Source of the DNA: an uncultured Bacteroides sp.
Lineage (GTDB): Bacteria > Bacteroidota > Bacteroidia > Bacteroidales > Bacteroidaceae
Direction: 5' to 3'
Assembly (NCBI GenBank): GCA_949292025.1
Contig: CASEYC010000104.1
Coordinates: forward strand, 1-64,000
DNA length: 64,000 nt
A program made the translations under genes and the position numbers. Position 1 is the first letter of the stretch; each line of letters opens with the position of its first letter. Under the pieces are notes generated by a model, which was not told where the DNA came from, ran no database searches, and was given only the letters and a program-made list of their open reading frames with translations. This document shows positions 6,213-14,075 of this stretch, one piece after another.

Positions 6213-9152
6213 TTACAGCGTCTGCTTCACCTCCACCTCTTCGTAGGTCTCGATGACGTCGCCCACCTTGATGTCGTTGCAGTTGGTCAGGCTGATGCCG
6301 CACTCGAAGTTGGTGCCGACTTCCTTCACGTCATCCTTGAAGCGCTTCAGGGCGTTGATGGCGCCGGTGTAGACCACGATGCCGTCGCGGATGAGGCGTG
6401 CCTTGTCGGTGCGTTTCACCTTGCCCGTCTTCACCATGGCACCGGCCACCTGGCCCACCTTGCTGATGTTGAACACCTCGCGCACCTCGATGGTGGCAGT
6501 CACCTGCTCCTTCAGCGTCGGGGCAAGCATGCCCTCCATGGCGGCCTTCACCTCCTCGATGGCGTCGTAGATGATGGAATACTTGCGGATGTCCACGCCT
6601 TCCTGCTCGGCCAGCTTGGCGGCGCTGCTCGACGGGCGCACCTGGAAGCCCACGATGATGGCGTCGGACGCGGCGGCCAGCGACACGTCGGACTCCGAAA
6701 TCTGTCCCACGCCCTTGTGGATGACGTTCACCTGTATCTGCTCCGTGGAAAGCTTGATGAGCGAGTCGCTCAACGCCTCCACCGAACCGTCCACGTCGCC
6801 CTTGACGATGATGTTCAGCTCGTGGAAGTCGCCCAGGGCCAGTCGGCGGCCCACTTCGTCCAGCGTCAGCATCTTCTGCGTGCGCAGGCCCTGTTCGCGT
6901 TGCAGTTGTTCGCGCTTGTTGGCAATCTCGCGTGCCTCCTGCTCCGTCTCGATGACGTGGAAGGTGTCACCGGCGGCGGGCGCGCCGTTCAGGCCCAGGA
7001 TGAGGGCGGGTTCGGACGGTCCGGCCTCCTTCATGCGCTGGTTGCGTTCGTTGAACATGGCCTTCACCTTGCCGTAGTGCGTGCCTGCCAAGACGATGTC
7101 GCCCACCCGGAGCGTGCCGTTGGATACGAGCACCGTGGCCACATAGCCACGACCCTTGTCCAGGGACGACTCGATGATGGAACCCGTGGCGCGGCGGTTG
7201 GGGTTGGCCTTCAGGTCGAGCATCTCGGCCTCCAGCAGCACCTTCTCCAGCAGTTCGTTGACACCGATGCCCTTCTTGGCGGAGATGTCCTGCGACTGGT
7301 ACTTGCCGCCCCATTCCTCAATGAGGTAGTTCATGTTGGCCAGCTCTTCCTTGATTTTGTCCGGGTTGGCGGCCGGCTTGTCTATCTTGTTGATGGCGAA
7401 CACGATGGGCACGCCTGCAGCCATGGCATGGTTGATGGCCTCCTTGGTCTGCGGCATGACGTTGTCGTCGGCTGCCACGATGACGATGACCACGTCCGTC
7501 ACCTTGGCGCCACGGGCACGCATGGCGGTGAAGGCTTCGTGGCCCGGCGTGTCGAGGAAGGTAATCTGGCGGCCGTCTTCCAGCGTCACGTGGTAGGCGC
7601 CGATGTGCTGCGTGATGCCGCCGGCTTCGCCTGCAATGACGTTGGACTTGCGGATGTAGTCCAGCAAGGATGTCTTACCGTGGTCCACGTGGCCCATCAC
7701 CGTCACAATCGGGGCGCGCGGCTGGAGGTCTTCTTCCTTGTCCGCCTCCTCGACGATGGCCTGTGCCACCTCGGCGCTGATGTATTCCGTCTTGAAGCCG
7801 AACTCCTCGGCCACGAGGTTGATGGTTTCAGCGTCCAGGCGCTGGTTGATGGACACCATGATGCCCACGCTCATGCACGTGCCGATGACCTGCGTGACGG
7901 GGACGTTCATCATGCTGGCCAGTTCGTTGGCCGTCACGAACTCCGTCAGCTTCAGCACCTTGCTTTCTGCCTGCTCCTGGTTCTCCAGTTCCTGGCGACG
8001 TTCGGCGTCCAGCTCGCGTTTCTCCTTGCGGTACTTCGCGGCTTTGTTCTTGCCCTTGGCGGTGAGGCGTGCCAAGGTTTCCTTCACCTGCTTGGCCACG
8101 TCTTCCTCGCTCACCTCCTGCTTGATGACAGGTTTCTTGAAGCGGTCTTTGTTCTTCTTGCCGCCGCCTTGGGCGTCTTTGCCGCCTTTCGGCTGGTCGC
8201 CGCCTCCGCCTTTCGGGAAGTTGGAGACGTTGTTGATGTCCACCTTCTCCTTGTTGATGCGGGCGCGCTTCTTCTTGGAGTCCCCGTCCTTGGCATCCTT
8301 TCCGCCCTTGTCGTCGCGGCGTATTTCTTTGATGATGGCTTCCTTCATCTGCTTGCGCTGGTCCTGGCGTTGCTTCTCCTTCTCCTCGCGCTCGCGGCGT
8401 TTCTCTTCCTTCGACTTCTTGCGGGGGCGTGTGGACTGGTTCAGCGCAGCCAGGTCAATCTGGCCGATGATGTTGATCTTGGTGCCCAGGCCTTCGTGGT
8501 GTATCTTGAAGACCTCTTCTTCTTGCTTGGCGGGTTGTTCTTCTGTCGGCTGGGGTTCTTCTTCTTCGGCGGCCGGGGCTTCCGGTTCTTCCTGGCTGGC
8601 GGCCGGTTCTTCCTCGGCGGGTTTCTCCTCGGCTTGCGGTTCCGGTTCCGGCTCAGGCTCTTGTGCCGGTTCCGGTTCTATGGTTTCCGGTTCGGGTTGC
8701 GGTGCCTCTACGGGTTCGGGTTCCGGCATCGGTTCCGGCTCCGGCTCGGGTTCCGGAGTCTGGGAAACGGGTACGGCCTGCTTGGGATGTTTCAGGCTTT
8801 CCAGGTCAACCTTGCCTATCGGCTTGAATTTGGGCAGATTGTCTCCCGGCACGACGGCTTTGATTTCCTCCGCCGGTTTCTCTTTTTCCTGCGCTCCGTT
8901 TTCGTTCGGGGCAGGGCGGGTAGCGGCTTTGTTGCGTTCCTTGTAGTTTTGCCGCTCCTGGCTGAAGCGTTCCGATTTAATTTTAAGGTCTTTGTCCGTA
9001 CTGAATTCTTTCTTGAGCATCTCGAACTGCTCGTCCGTAATCTTCGTGTTGGGGTTTGCCTCCACGGTAAATCCCTTCTTTTGCAGGAATTCGACGGCGG
9101 TCGTGATTCCCACATTCAAATCTCTCGTTACTTTGTTTAACCTTATCGTCAT
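6213..9152 (-). CDS. infB: Translation initiation factor IF-2
   Basis: 979 residues; the GTPase that brings initiator tRNA to the 30S subunit. Order: an N-terminal IF2_N-like domain ([20 protein letters not shown]), a low-complexity linker rich in Pro-Glu repeats (about residues 130-215), a highly basic stretch, a second N-domain ([21 protein letters not shown]), then the G domain with G1 GHVDHGKTS (about residue 486), G3 DTPGHEAF, G4 NKID, followed by domains II-IV. The long PEPEPEP linker is usual for Bacteroidetes IF-2. It is third in the operon after rimP and nusA. Confidence 0.98.
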   Translation of the reverse strand: MTIRLNKVTRDLNVGITTAVEFLQKKGFTVEANPNTKITDEQFEMLKKEFSTDKDLKIKSERFSQERQNYKERNKAATRPAPNENGAQEKEKPAEEIKAVVPGDNLPKFKPIGKVDLESLKHPKQAVPVSQTPEPEPEPEPMPEPEPVEAPQPEPETIEPEPAQEPEPEPEPQAEEKPAEEEPAASQEEPEAPAAEEEEPQPTEEQPAKQEEEVFKIHHEGLGTKINIIGQIDLAALNQSTRPRKKSKEEKRREREEKEKQRQDQRKQMKEAIIKEIRRDDKGGKDAKDGDSKKKRARINKEKVDINNVSNFPKGGGGDQPKGGKDAQGGGKKNKDRFKKPVIKQEVSEEDVAKQVKETLARLTAKGKNKAAKYRKEKRELDAERRQELENQEQAESKVLKLTEFVTANELASMMNVPVTQVIGTCMSVGIMVSINQRLDAETINLVAEEFGFKTEYISAEVAQAIVEEADKEEDLQPRAPIVTVMGHVDHGKTSLLDYIRKSNVIAGEAGGITQHIGAYHVTLEDGRQITFLDTPGHEAFTAMRARGAKVTDVVIVIVAADDNVMPQTKEAINHAMAAGVPIVFAINKIDKPAANPDKIKEELANMNYLIEEWGGKYQSQDISAKKGIGVNELLEKVLLEAEMLDLKANPNRRATGSIIESSLDKGRGYVATVLVSNGTLRVGDIVLAGTHYGKVKAMFNERNQRMKEAGPSEPALILGLNGAPAAGDTFHVIETEQEAREIANKREQLQREQGLRTQKMLTLDEVGRRLALGDFHELNIIVKGDVDGSVEALSDSLIKLSTEQIQVNVIHKGVGQISESDVSLAAASDAIIVGFQVRPSSSAAKLAEQEGVDIRKYSIIYDAIEEVKAAMEGMLAPTLKEQVTATIEVREVFNISKVGQVAGAMVKTGKVKRTDKARLIRDGIVVYTGAINALKRFKDDVKEVGTNFECGISLTNCNDIKVGDVIETYEEVEVKQTL

Positions 9153-9185
9153 ATATAAATTTTTGGCACCTTAACCCTATTACAC

Positions 9186-10451
9186 TTATTCTTCTTCAAA
9201 TTCTTTCTTCAGGATGCGGATGACTTCGTCCACGGTTTCCTCTTCCAGGTCGGCCTGTTCGATGAGCATTTCGCGCGGGGCGTTCAGCACGGCCTTGGCC
9301 GTCTCGATGCCGATGCCCTTGATGGCGTCGATGACCCATCCCTCAATCTCGTCGCGGAACTCGTCCAGGTAGATGTCCTCGTCCTCCTGCGGCGTGTTCT
9401 CGTCCACTTCGCGGAAGACGTCGATGGTGTATTCCGTCAGCATGCTGGCCAGCTTGATGTTGAGTCCGCCCTTGCCGATGGCCAGGGACACTTCCTCGGG
9501 TTTCAGGAAGACTTCTGCCTTGCGCTCCTCCTCGTTCAGCTTGATGGACGAGATGTGGGCGGGGCTCAGGGCGCGCTGGATGAACAGCGACGTGTTGCTG
9601 GTGTAGTTGATGACGTCGATGTTTTCGTTGCGCAGTTCGCGGACGATGCCGTGGATGCGGCTGCCCTTGACGCCCACGCAGGCGCCCACCGGGTCGATGC
9701 GGTCATCGTAGCTCTCGACGGCAATCTTGGCGCGTTCGCCGGGGATGCGGGCAATCTTCTTGATGGTGATGAGGCCGTCGTTGATTTCGGGCACCTCCAG
9801 CTCGAAGAGGCGTTGCAGGAAGACGGGCGACGTGCGGCTCAGGATGATTTTCGGGTTGTTGTTCTTGTTCTCCACGCGGTCCACCACGGCGCGCACCGTC
9901 TCGCCCTTGTGGTAGAAGTCGGTGGGAATCTGCTCGCTCTTGGGCAGCAGCAGTTCGTTCTGCTCGTCGTCCATCAGCAGCATTTCCTTCTTCCAGATCT
10001 GGTAGACCTCGGCGCTGATGATGGTGCCCACCTTGTCGATGTATTTGTTGTAGAGGGTATCCTTCTCCAGCTCCAGTATCTTGGAGGCCAGCGTCTGTCT
10101 CAGGTTCAGGATGGCGCGGCGGCCGAAGCTGGCGAAGTTCACTTCGTCGGTCACTTCCTCGCCCACCTCGTAGGAGGCGTCTATCTTCTGTGCTTCGCTC
10201 AGTGGAATCTGCAGGTTGGGGTTCGTCAGGTCCTCGTCTGCCACCACCTCGCGGTTGCGCCAGATTTCGAAGTCGCCCTTGTCCGGGTTCACAATCACGT
10301 CATAGTTCTCGTCCGTGCCGAACATCTTTGCAATCACGCTTCGGAATGATTCTTCCAGCACGCTCACCATCGTGGTACGGTTGATGTTCTTCAGTTCCTT
10401 GAACTCCGCAAAGGTATCCACCAGGCTTACTGTTTCTTCTTTCTTGGCCAT
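9186..10451 (-). CDS. nusA: Transcription termination/antitermination protein NusA
   Basis: 421 residues; binds RNA polymerase and RNA to modulate pausing, termination and antitermination. N-terminal polymerase-binding domain (LVDTFAEFKELKNINRTTMVSVLEESF), S1 domain around residues 130-195, then two KH domains (DPVGACVGVKGSRIHGIVREL and VSLAIGKGGLNIKLASMLTEY, each with its GxxG loop). It ends with a short acidic helical segment and lacks the two repeats of gamma-proteobacterial NusA, as is normal here. It lies 5 bases after rimP. Confidence 0.97.
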   Translation of the reverse strand: MAKKEETVSLVDTFAEFKELKNINRTTMVSVLEESFRSVIAKMFGTDENYDVIVNPDKGDFEIWRNREVVADEDLTNPNLQIPLSEAQKIDASYEVGEEVTDEVNFASFGRRAILNLRQTLASKILELEKDTLYNKYIDKVGTIISAEVYQIWKKEMLLMDDEQNELLLPKSEQIPTDFYHKGETVRAVVDRVENKNNNPKIILSRTSPVFLQRLFELEVPEINDGLITIKKIARIPGERAKIAVESYDDRIDPVGACVGVKGSRIHGIVRELRNENIDVINYTSNTSLFIQRALSPAHISSIKLNEEERKAEVFLKPEEVSLAIGKGGLNIKLASMLTEYTIDVFREVDENTPQEDEDIYLDEFRDEIEGWVIDAIKGIGIETAKAVLNAPREMLIEQADLEEETVDEVIRILKKEFEEE

Positions 10452-10456
10452 GCTTC

Positions 10457-10924
10457 TTATTTAAAAGAGATTAAGTATTTAGTATAAATTATGTCATTAT
10501 AAGAAAAATTCAGGTCCTCATTCACCATCTTGGGGCGTTTGGCACCTTCTTCTTTCACTTTCTTCAGGACGGTCAGCGTGAAGTGGTCCTCGTCCGCTTC
10601 TTTCAGGATGCCCTGCAGCTTGCGGTGGTCCTTGGTCAGCACCTCCACCTCCTCGCCCGTGTGGGCCAGGTATTGTTGCAGCACCTTGAACGGTTGCCCG
10701 ATGCCAGCCGAGCCTACTTCCAGTTCATAATCCTCTTGTTCACGGTCCAGCCTGGATTCGATGTAGCGGCTCAAGTCCACGCAATCTTCTATCCAGACAC
10801 CCTCCTTGTGGTCTATTTCCACCACGATTTTGTCCTCAGGACTGATGTTGACCTCCACCAGGAAGTAGTCCTTGCCTTCCAGCCATTCGTCAACGATTTG
10901 GCAAACAGTTTTCTTTTCTATCAT
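10457..10924 (-). CDS. rimP: Ribosome maturation factor RimP
   Basis: 155 residues, needed for late 30S assembly. MIEKKTVCQIVDEWLEGKDYFLVEVNISPEDKIVVEIDHKEG, then CVDLSRYIESRLD and YELEVGSAGIGQPFKVLQQY, follow the RimP N-domain; residues about 90-155 form the SH3-like C-domain. It is the first gene of the rimP-nusA-infB-small ORF-cvpA operon and has its own promoter at 10992-11022. Confidence 0.95.
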   Translation of the reverse strand: MIEKKTVCQIVDEWLEGKDYFLVEVNISPEDKIVVEIDHKEGVWIEDCVDLSRYIESRLDREQEDYELEVGSAGIGQPFKVLQQYLAHTGEEVEVLTKDHRKLQGILKEADEDHFTLTVLKKVKEEGAKRPKMVNEDLNFSYNDIIYTKYLISFK

Positions 10925-10991
10925 AGATTAACAACCATTAGGAACAAAAAAGAGGAGCTTGATTGCCCCTCACCTTTCATCCATTCCGCTG

Positions 10992-11022
10992 CAAAGATAG
11001 TAATAATCTGTTCGGCTACAAA
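10992..11022 (-). promoter_or_regulatory. Promoter of the rimP-nusA-infB operon
   Basis: On the minus strand TTTG (11019-11022), 19 bases, then TATCTTTG (10992-10999): a full Bacteroidetes promoter about 68 bases upstream of rimP. Confidence 0.75.
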
Positions 11023-11083
11023 ATATTAGTCGAAAAAAGCGGCGAATTGTCCGTTTTTTCCTTCGTATTTGCCCGCTTATGCG

Positions 11084-11091
11084 TACCTTTG
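11084..11091 (+). promoter_or_regulatory. -7 box TACCTTTG before the EamA transporter
   Basis: TAnnTTTG match ending only 7 bases before the ATG at 11099, implying a leaderless or nearly leaderless transcript. No clear -33 element is visible. Confidence 0.5.
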
Positions 11092-11098
11092 CGCGCTT

Positions 11099-12004
11099 AT
11101 GAGTGCTTTCCGACATACTACACGGGGCTTGGCGGCCTTCCACCTGGTGGCGGTCGTCGTTGTGGGGATATGGGGGCTGACCTTCATTTCCACCAAGCTG
11201 TTGATAGGGCAGGGGATGTCTCCGCACGAGATTTTCCTGCTGCGCTTCCTGGTGGCCTATGCGGGCATCTGGTTCCTGGCTCCCCGCCGCTTGCGGGCGG
11301 ACAGTTGGCGGGACGAACTGTGGCTGCTCTTGGGCGGCGTGACGGGCGGCTCGTTCTATTTCCTGACGGAGAACACGGCGTTGGAGTACACGCTGGCCAC
11401 CAACGTGGCTTTCCTGGTTTGCACCACGCCTCTGCTGACCACCCTGCTCTCGCTGGCCCTATATAAAAATGTGAAGGCCACGCGCGGGCTGATTGGCGGC
11501 TCGCTGGTGGCGTTGGCGGGCGTGGCGCTGGTGGTGTGCAACGGCCATTTCGTGCTCCGGCTGTCGCCCGTGGGCGATTTGCTTTCCCTGCTGGCTTCCC
11601 TGTCGTGGGCGGTCTACAGCCTGGTCATGCGGCGCATGGCCGACCGCTACGACGTCACCTTCATCACGCGCAAGATATTCTTCTACGGCGTGCTGACCAT
11701 CCTCCCTGTCTTCCTCTTCCGGCCTTGGCAATTCGAGGCGGCGCGCCTGCTGGACACCGCGGTACTTTTCCACCTGCTTTTCCTCGGCGTGTTGGCGTCT
11801 TTGGTCTGCTTTGCCGTGTGGAATGTAGTGCTGAAGCGGCTGGGCACCGTGTCGGCCTCCAACTACATCTACCTGAATCCCGTGTTCACCCTCGTCGGTT
11901 CGGCGCTGGTGCTGGACGAGCGGCTGACGCCGATGGCCTGGGTGGGCGTGGTGCTCATTTTGGGCGGGGTGTATTGGGCGGGACGGCAGAAGGTGGCCGA
12001 ATAA
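11099..12004 (+). CDS. EamA/DMT-family inner-membrane transporter
   Basis: 301 residues with ten hydrophobic segments in two EamA repeats (first: VVVVGIWGLTFISTKLLI to LVALAGVALVVCNG; second: VGDLLSLLASLSWAVYSLVMRRM to VGVVLILGGVYWAGRQ). EamA proteins export small metabolites or amino acids; the substrate cannot be predicted. The start chosen is ATG 11099 (MSAFRHTTRGLAAFHLV); an upstream TTG at 11069 lies within the promoter zone and is unlikely. It converges on the LytTR regulator with a 22-base gap. Confidence 0.9.
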   Translation: MSAFRHTTRGLAAFHLVAVVVVGIWGLTFISTKLLIGQGMSPHEIFLLRFLVAYAGIWFLAPRRLRADSWRDELWLLLGGVTGGSFYFLTENTALEYTLATNVAFLVCTTPLLTTLLSLALYKNVKATRGLIGGSLVALAGVALVVCNGHFVLRLSPVGDLLSLLASLSWAVYSLVMRRMADRYDVTFITRKIFFYGVLTILPVFLFRPWQFEAARLLDTAVLFHLLFLGVLASLVCFAVWNVVLKRLGTVSASNYIYLNPVFTLVGSALVLDERLTPMAWVGVVLILGGVYWAGRQKVAE

Positions 12005-12026
12005 GCATTCTCGCCGATATCTTCCT

Positions 12027-12734
12027 CTATCCTCCGATTTTCTTCATGAACCTTTCCTGATATCCCGGCGAGACCGGCAGCAGTTCCCCGCCAATGCGGA
12101 CACGGTTGTGCTCCACGCTTTCTATCTTGTCCAGCGCGACGATGTACGAACGGTGGATGCGGCAGAAGCGTGATGGTGGCAACTTCTCTTCCACGGCCTT
12201 CATCGTGCTGAGGGCGATGATCGGGCGCGCCGCATCAGTCAGGTGGAAGCGGACGTAGTCTTTCAGCCCGCTGACGTACAGGATGCAGTCGAAATCCACG
12301 CGCACCAGCCGGGTGTCGCTCTTGACGAACAGGTAGTTTTCCGCCGGGGGGTCCGAGGCGTGGGAGGAGTCGGCATCCAGCACGGTGCGGGCATGGGTGG
12401 CGGCTTTCAGGAAGGCGGGATAGCTGACGGGTTTCAGCAAGTAGTCCAAGGCGTGTACCTCATAGCTGTCGAAGGCATATTCCTTGTAGGCGGTGGTGAA
12501 AATGATGCGTGTTGGCGGTTGCACCAGGCGGGACAATTTCATCCCTGTCAAGCCGGGCATCTGGATGTCCAGGAAGAGCAGGTCGATGTCCGGCGTGAGA
12601 GCCTGCAGGGCTTCCAGCGGGTCGAGGAAGGTGCCTGCCAGGCGCAGGAAGGGCGTTCGCTCCACAAAGTTGGCCAACAGCTTGATGGCCAATGGTTCAT
12701 CGTCCACAATGAGGCAAGTCAGGGTTTCTTTCAT
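12027..12734 (-). CDS. LytTR-family response regulator
   Basis: 235 residues. Receiver domain with the acidic pair D11-D12 and phospho-acceptor D56 in LLFLDIQMPGLTG, the switch residues T and K in FTTAYKEYAF and LLKPVSYPAF, then a LytTR DNA-binding domain (ENYLFVKSDTRLVRVDFDCILYVSGLKDYVRFHL to RIHRSYIVALDKIESVEHNRVRIGG). LytTR proteins bind direct repeats of about 10 bp at 21-22 bp period. It overlaps the kinase gene by 4 bp. An array of 22-bp direct repeats lies at 13858-13945, beyond the kinase start, in front of the outer-membrane protein gene, and is a candidate target. Confidence 0.93.
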   Translation of the reverse strand: MKETLTCLIVDDEPLAIKLLANFVERTPFLRLAGTFLDPLEALQALTPDIDLLFLDIQMPGLTGMKLSRLVQPPTRIIFTTAYKEYAFDSYEVHALDYLLKPVSYPAFLKAATHARTVLDADSSHASDPPAENYLFVKSDTRLVRVDFDCILYVSGLKDYVRFHLTDAARPIIALSTMKAVEEKLPPSRFCRIHRSYIVALDKIESVEHNRVRIGGELLPVSPGYQERFMKKIGG

Positions 12735-13774
12735 TTCTTTTTCCGTTTGATTTGAAGGGTTGCGGTGTAGGCTGGTTGCTCCGGCATGCCTTCCCCGAAG
12801 CTTCGGGAGGCTTTTTCGCGGATGTCCAGCACGTAGTCGGCGGGGGGATAGAGCAGGGAGAGCCGGCGTCGCAGGTTCTCGATGCCTACGCCTCCACTTT
12901 CTTTCGACGAGGGGACGTCATTGTTTGGCAAAGAATTGGCCACGGCGAAACATAGCCATTCGCCTTCAGCCGTGAAGGAAGCGGCGATGTGGCAGGGATG
13001 GCGGCTGCTGGCCCCATGTTTGAAGGCGTTCTCCAGCAGCGAGATGTAGAGCAGGGGAGGCACTTCTCCTTCCACTTCATTGAAATCCAGGTGGATGTGC
13101 AACGTGTCGGCATAGCGCAGGCGCATCAGCTCCACGTAGTCCTCCATGAATCTTAGTTCATCAGTTATGGGCGTCAGGGGTTTGCTGCCCTCGTAGAGCA
13201 CGTAGCGCAGCATGTCGCTCAGGCGGGCGATGGCTGTCTGGGTGGCGTCGGGGTCGAAGGCAGCCAGGGAGGAGATGTTGTTCAGCGTGTTGAACAGGAA
13301 GTGCGGGTTCAGCTGGTTCTTCAGCCGCTCCCGTTCGGCCACGGTGGCTTCCAGCTCCAGTTGGGCGTTGCGCTTCTGCACGCGGAGGCCGATGGCGGCC
13401 AGGATGAACAGGATGGTGATGATGCCTATGGCGAGGCCCATGATCGCGCGCATGCCTATGGGCACTTGGGACAGGCTCTCGTGCCATGAGGTATAAACGA
13501 TGAATTGGGCGTTCAGCAGAATCCCCAAGGCGACATTGGCAACCACCATCTGCCAATAGCGTTTGCGGAAGAGGAAGCGCGGGATGAACCACAGGTAGTT
13601 GGCATAGAAGATGATGACATAGATGAGGAAATAGGGCACGCTGTAGATGACAACCCATAGTGAATCTTTCCACGTCGCCCCGCTGGACAATGCGGACAAG
13701 AAGGGAATGAGCAGCATCAGCCCCCACAAGACGGCTTGGACAAGGAGATCGATATGGCTTTTCAAGGTTTTCAT
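12731..13774 (-). CDS. LytS/YehU-type sensor histidine kinase
   Basis: 347 residues. Four N-terminal membrane segments (LLVQAVLWGLMLLIPFLSAL, VVIYSVPYFLIYVIIFYANYLW, MVVANVALGILLNAQFIVY, MGLAIGIITILFILAAIGL), a short coiled coil, the His_kinase motif with phospho-acceptor H in LNPHFLFNTLNN, and an ATPase domain (SLLENAFKHGA, GVGIENLRRRLSLLY). Cognate kinase of the LytTR regulator, which it overlaps by 4 bp. The start is the ATG at 13774; TATATTTG ends 4 bases before it, suggesting a leaderless mRNA. Divergent from the TonB-type outer-membrane gene across the 22-bp array. Confidence 0.92.
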   Translation of the reverse strand: MKTLKSHIDLLVQAVLWGLMLLIPFLSALSSGATWKDSLWVVIYSVPYFLIYVIIFYANYLWFIPRFLFRKRYWQMVVANVALGILLNAQFIVYTSWHESLSQVPIGMRAIMGLAIGIITILFILAAIGLRVQKRNAQLELEATVAERERLKNQLNPHFLFNTLNNISSLAAFDPDATQTAIARLSDMLRYVLYEGSKPLTPITDELRFMEDYVELMRLRYADTLHIHLDFNEVEGEVPPLLYISLLENAFKHGASSRHPCHIAASFTAEGEWLCFAVANSLPNNDVPSSKESGGVGIENLRRRLSLLYPPADYVLDIREKASRSFGEGMPEQPAYTATLQIKRKKK

Positions 13775-13778
13775 GGGG

Positions 13779-13786
13779 CAAATATA
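13779..13786 (-). promoter_or_regulatory. -7 box TATATTTG immediately before the kinase ATG
   Basis: A perfect TAnnTTTG on the minus strand whose last base is 4 bases from the start codon; transcription would begin at or within the first codons. Confidence 0.5.
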
Positions 13787-13857
13787 GCAAATTTCTTTCA
13801 ATCTGCTCTCCAACGCCCCCAAAACACATGTTCTGAAGGTATTGATTCCCAGCCCTT

Positions 13858-13945
13858 AGGCGGAGGTACGGGTAAGCGCGGGCGGAGGTACGGGTAAGCA
13901 TGGGCGGGGGTACGGGTAAGCGCGGGCGCAGGCATGGGTAAGCAA
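13858..13945 (+). repeat. 22-bp tandem array A (four units)
   Basis: Four contiguous 22-bp units (13858, 13880, 13902, 13924) of consensus GGGCGGAGGTA + CGGGTAAGCRC, followed by a degenerate fragment AGGCGGGAATT. The gap 13775-14075 contains this array, the kinase promoter on the left and the start region of the outer-membrane gene on the right. TACGGGTAAG is invariant in units 1-3; unit 4 reads CATGGGTAAG. Related arrays lie at 32393, 42962 and 58160. Confidence 0.95.
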
Positions 13946-14075
13946 AGGCGGGAATTATGTCGGACGAAATGCCCCGTTGGTCGAACGGAATCCCGGCCTT
14001 GGTCGGAGAGATTTGTCTGCCCTTCCGTCCTGCCTTTATTTTGCAGGTACAAATCGAGAAAACCAGTTGAAGATT

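Noticed and set aside
5922..9140. A 1072-codon open frame antisense to infB
   Set aside because: It mirrors infB and its low-complexity GC-rich codons, has no domain, and is rich in Leu, His and Val as expected for antisense frames in GC-rich genes.
13775..13822. Extended start of the LytTR kinase at 13822
   Set aside because: The extension covers the TATATTTG promoter and lacks membrane-protein character; ATG 13774 begins directly before the first membrane helix.
13858..13945. 22-bp arrays as CRISPR
   Set aside because: Units are contiguous and mutually similar with no unique spacers, and no cas gene is present.
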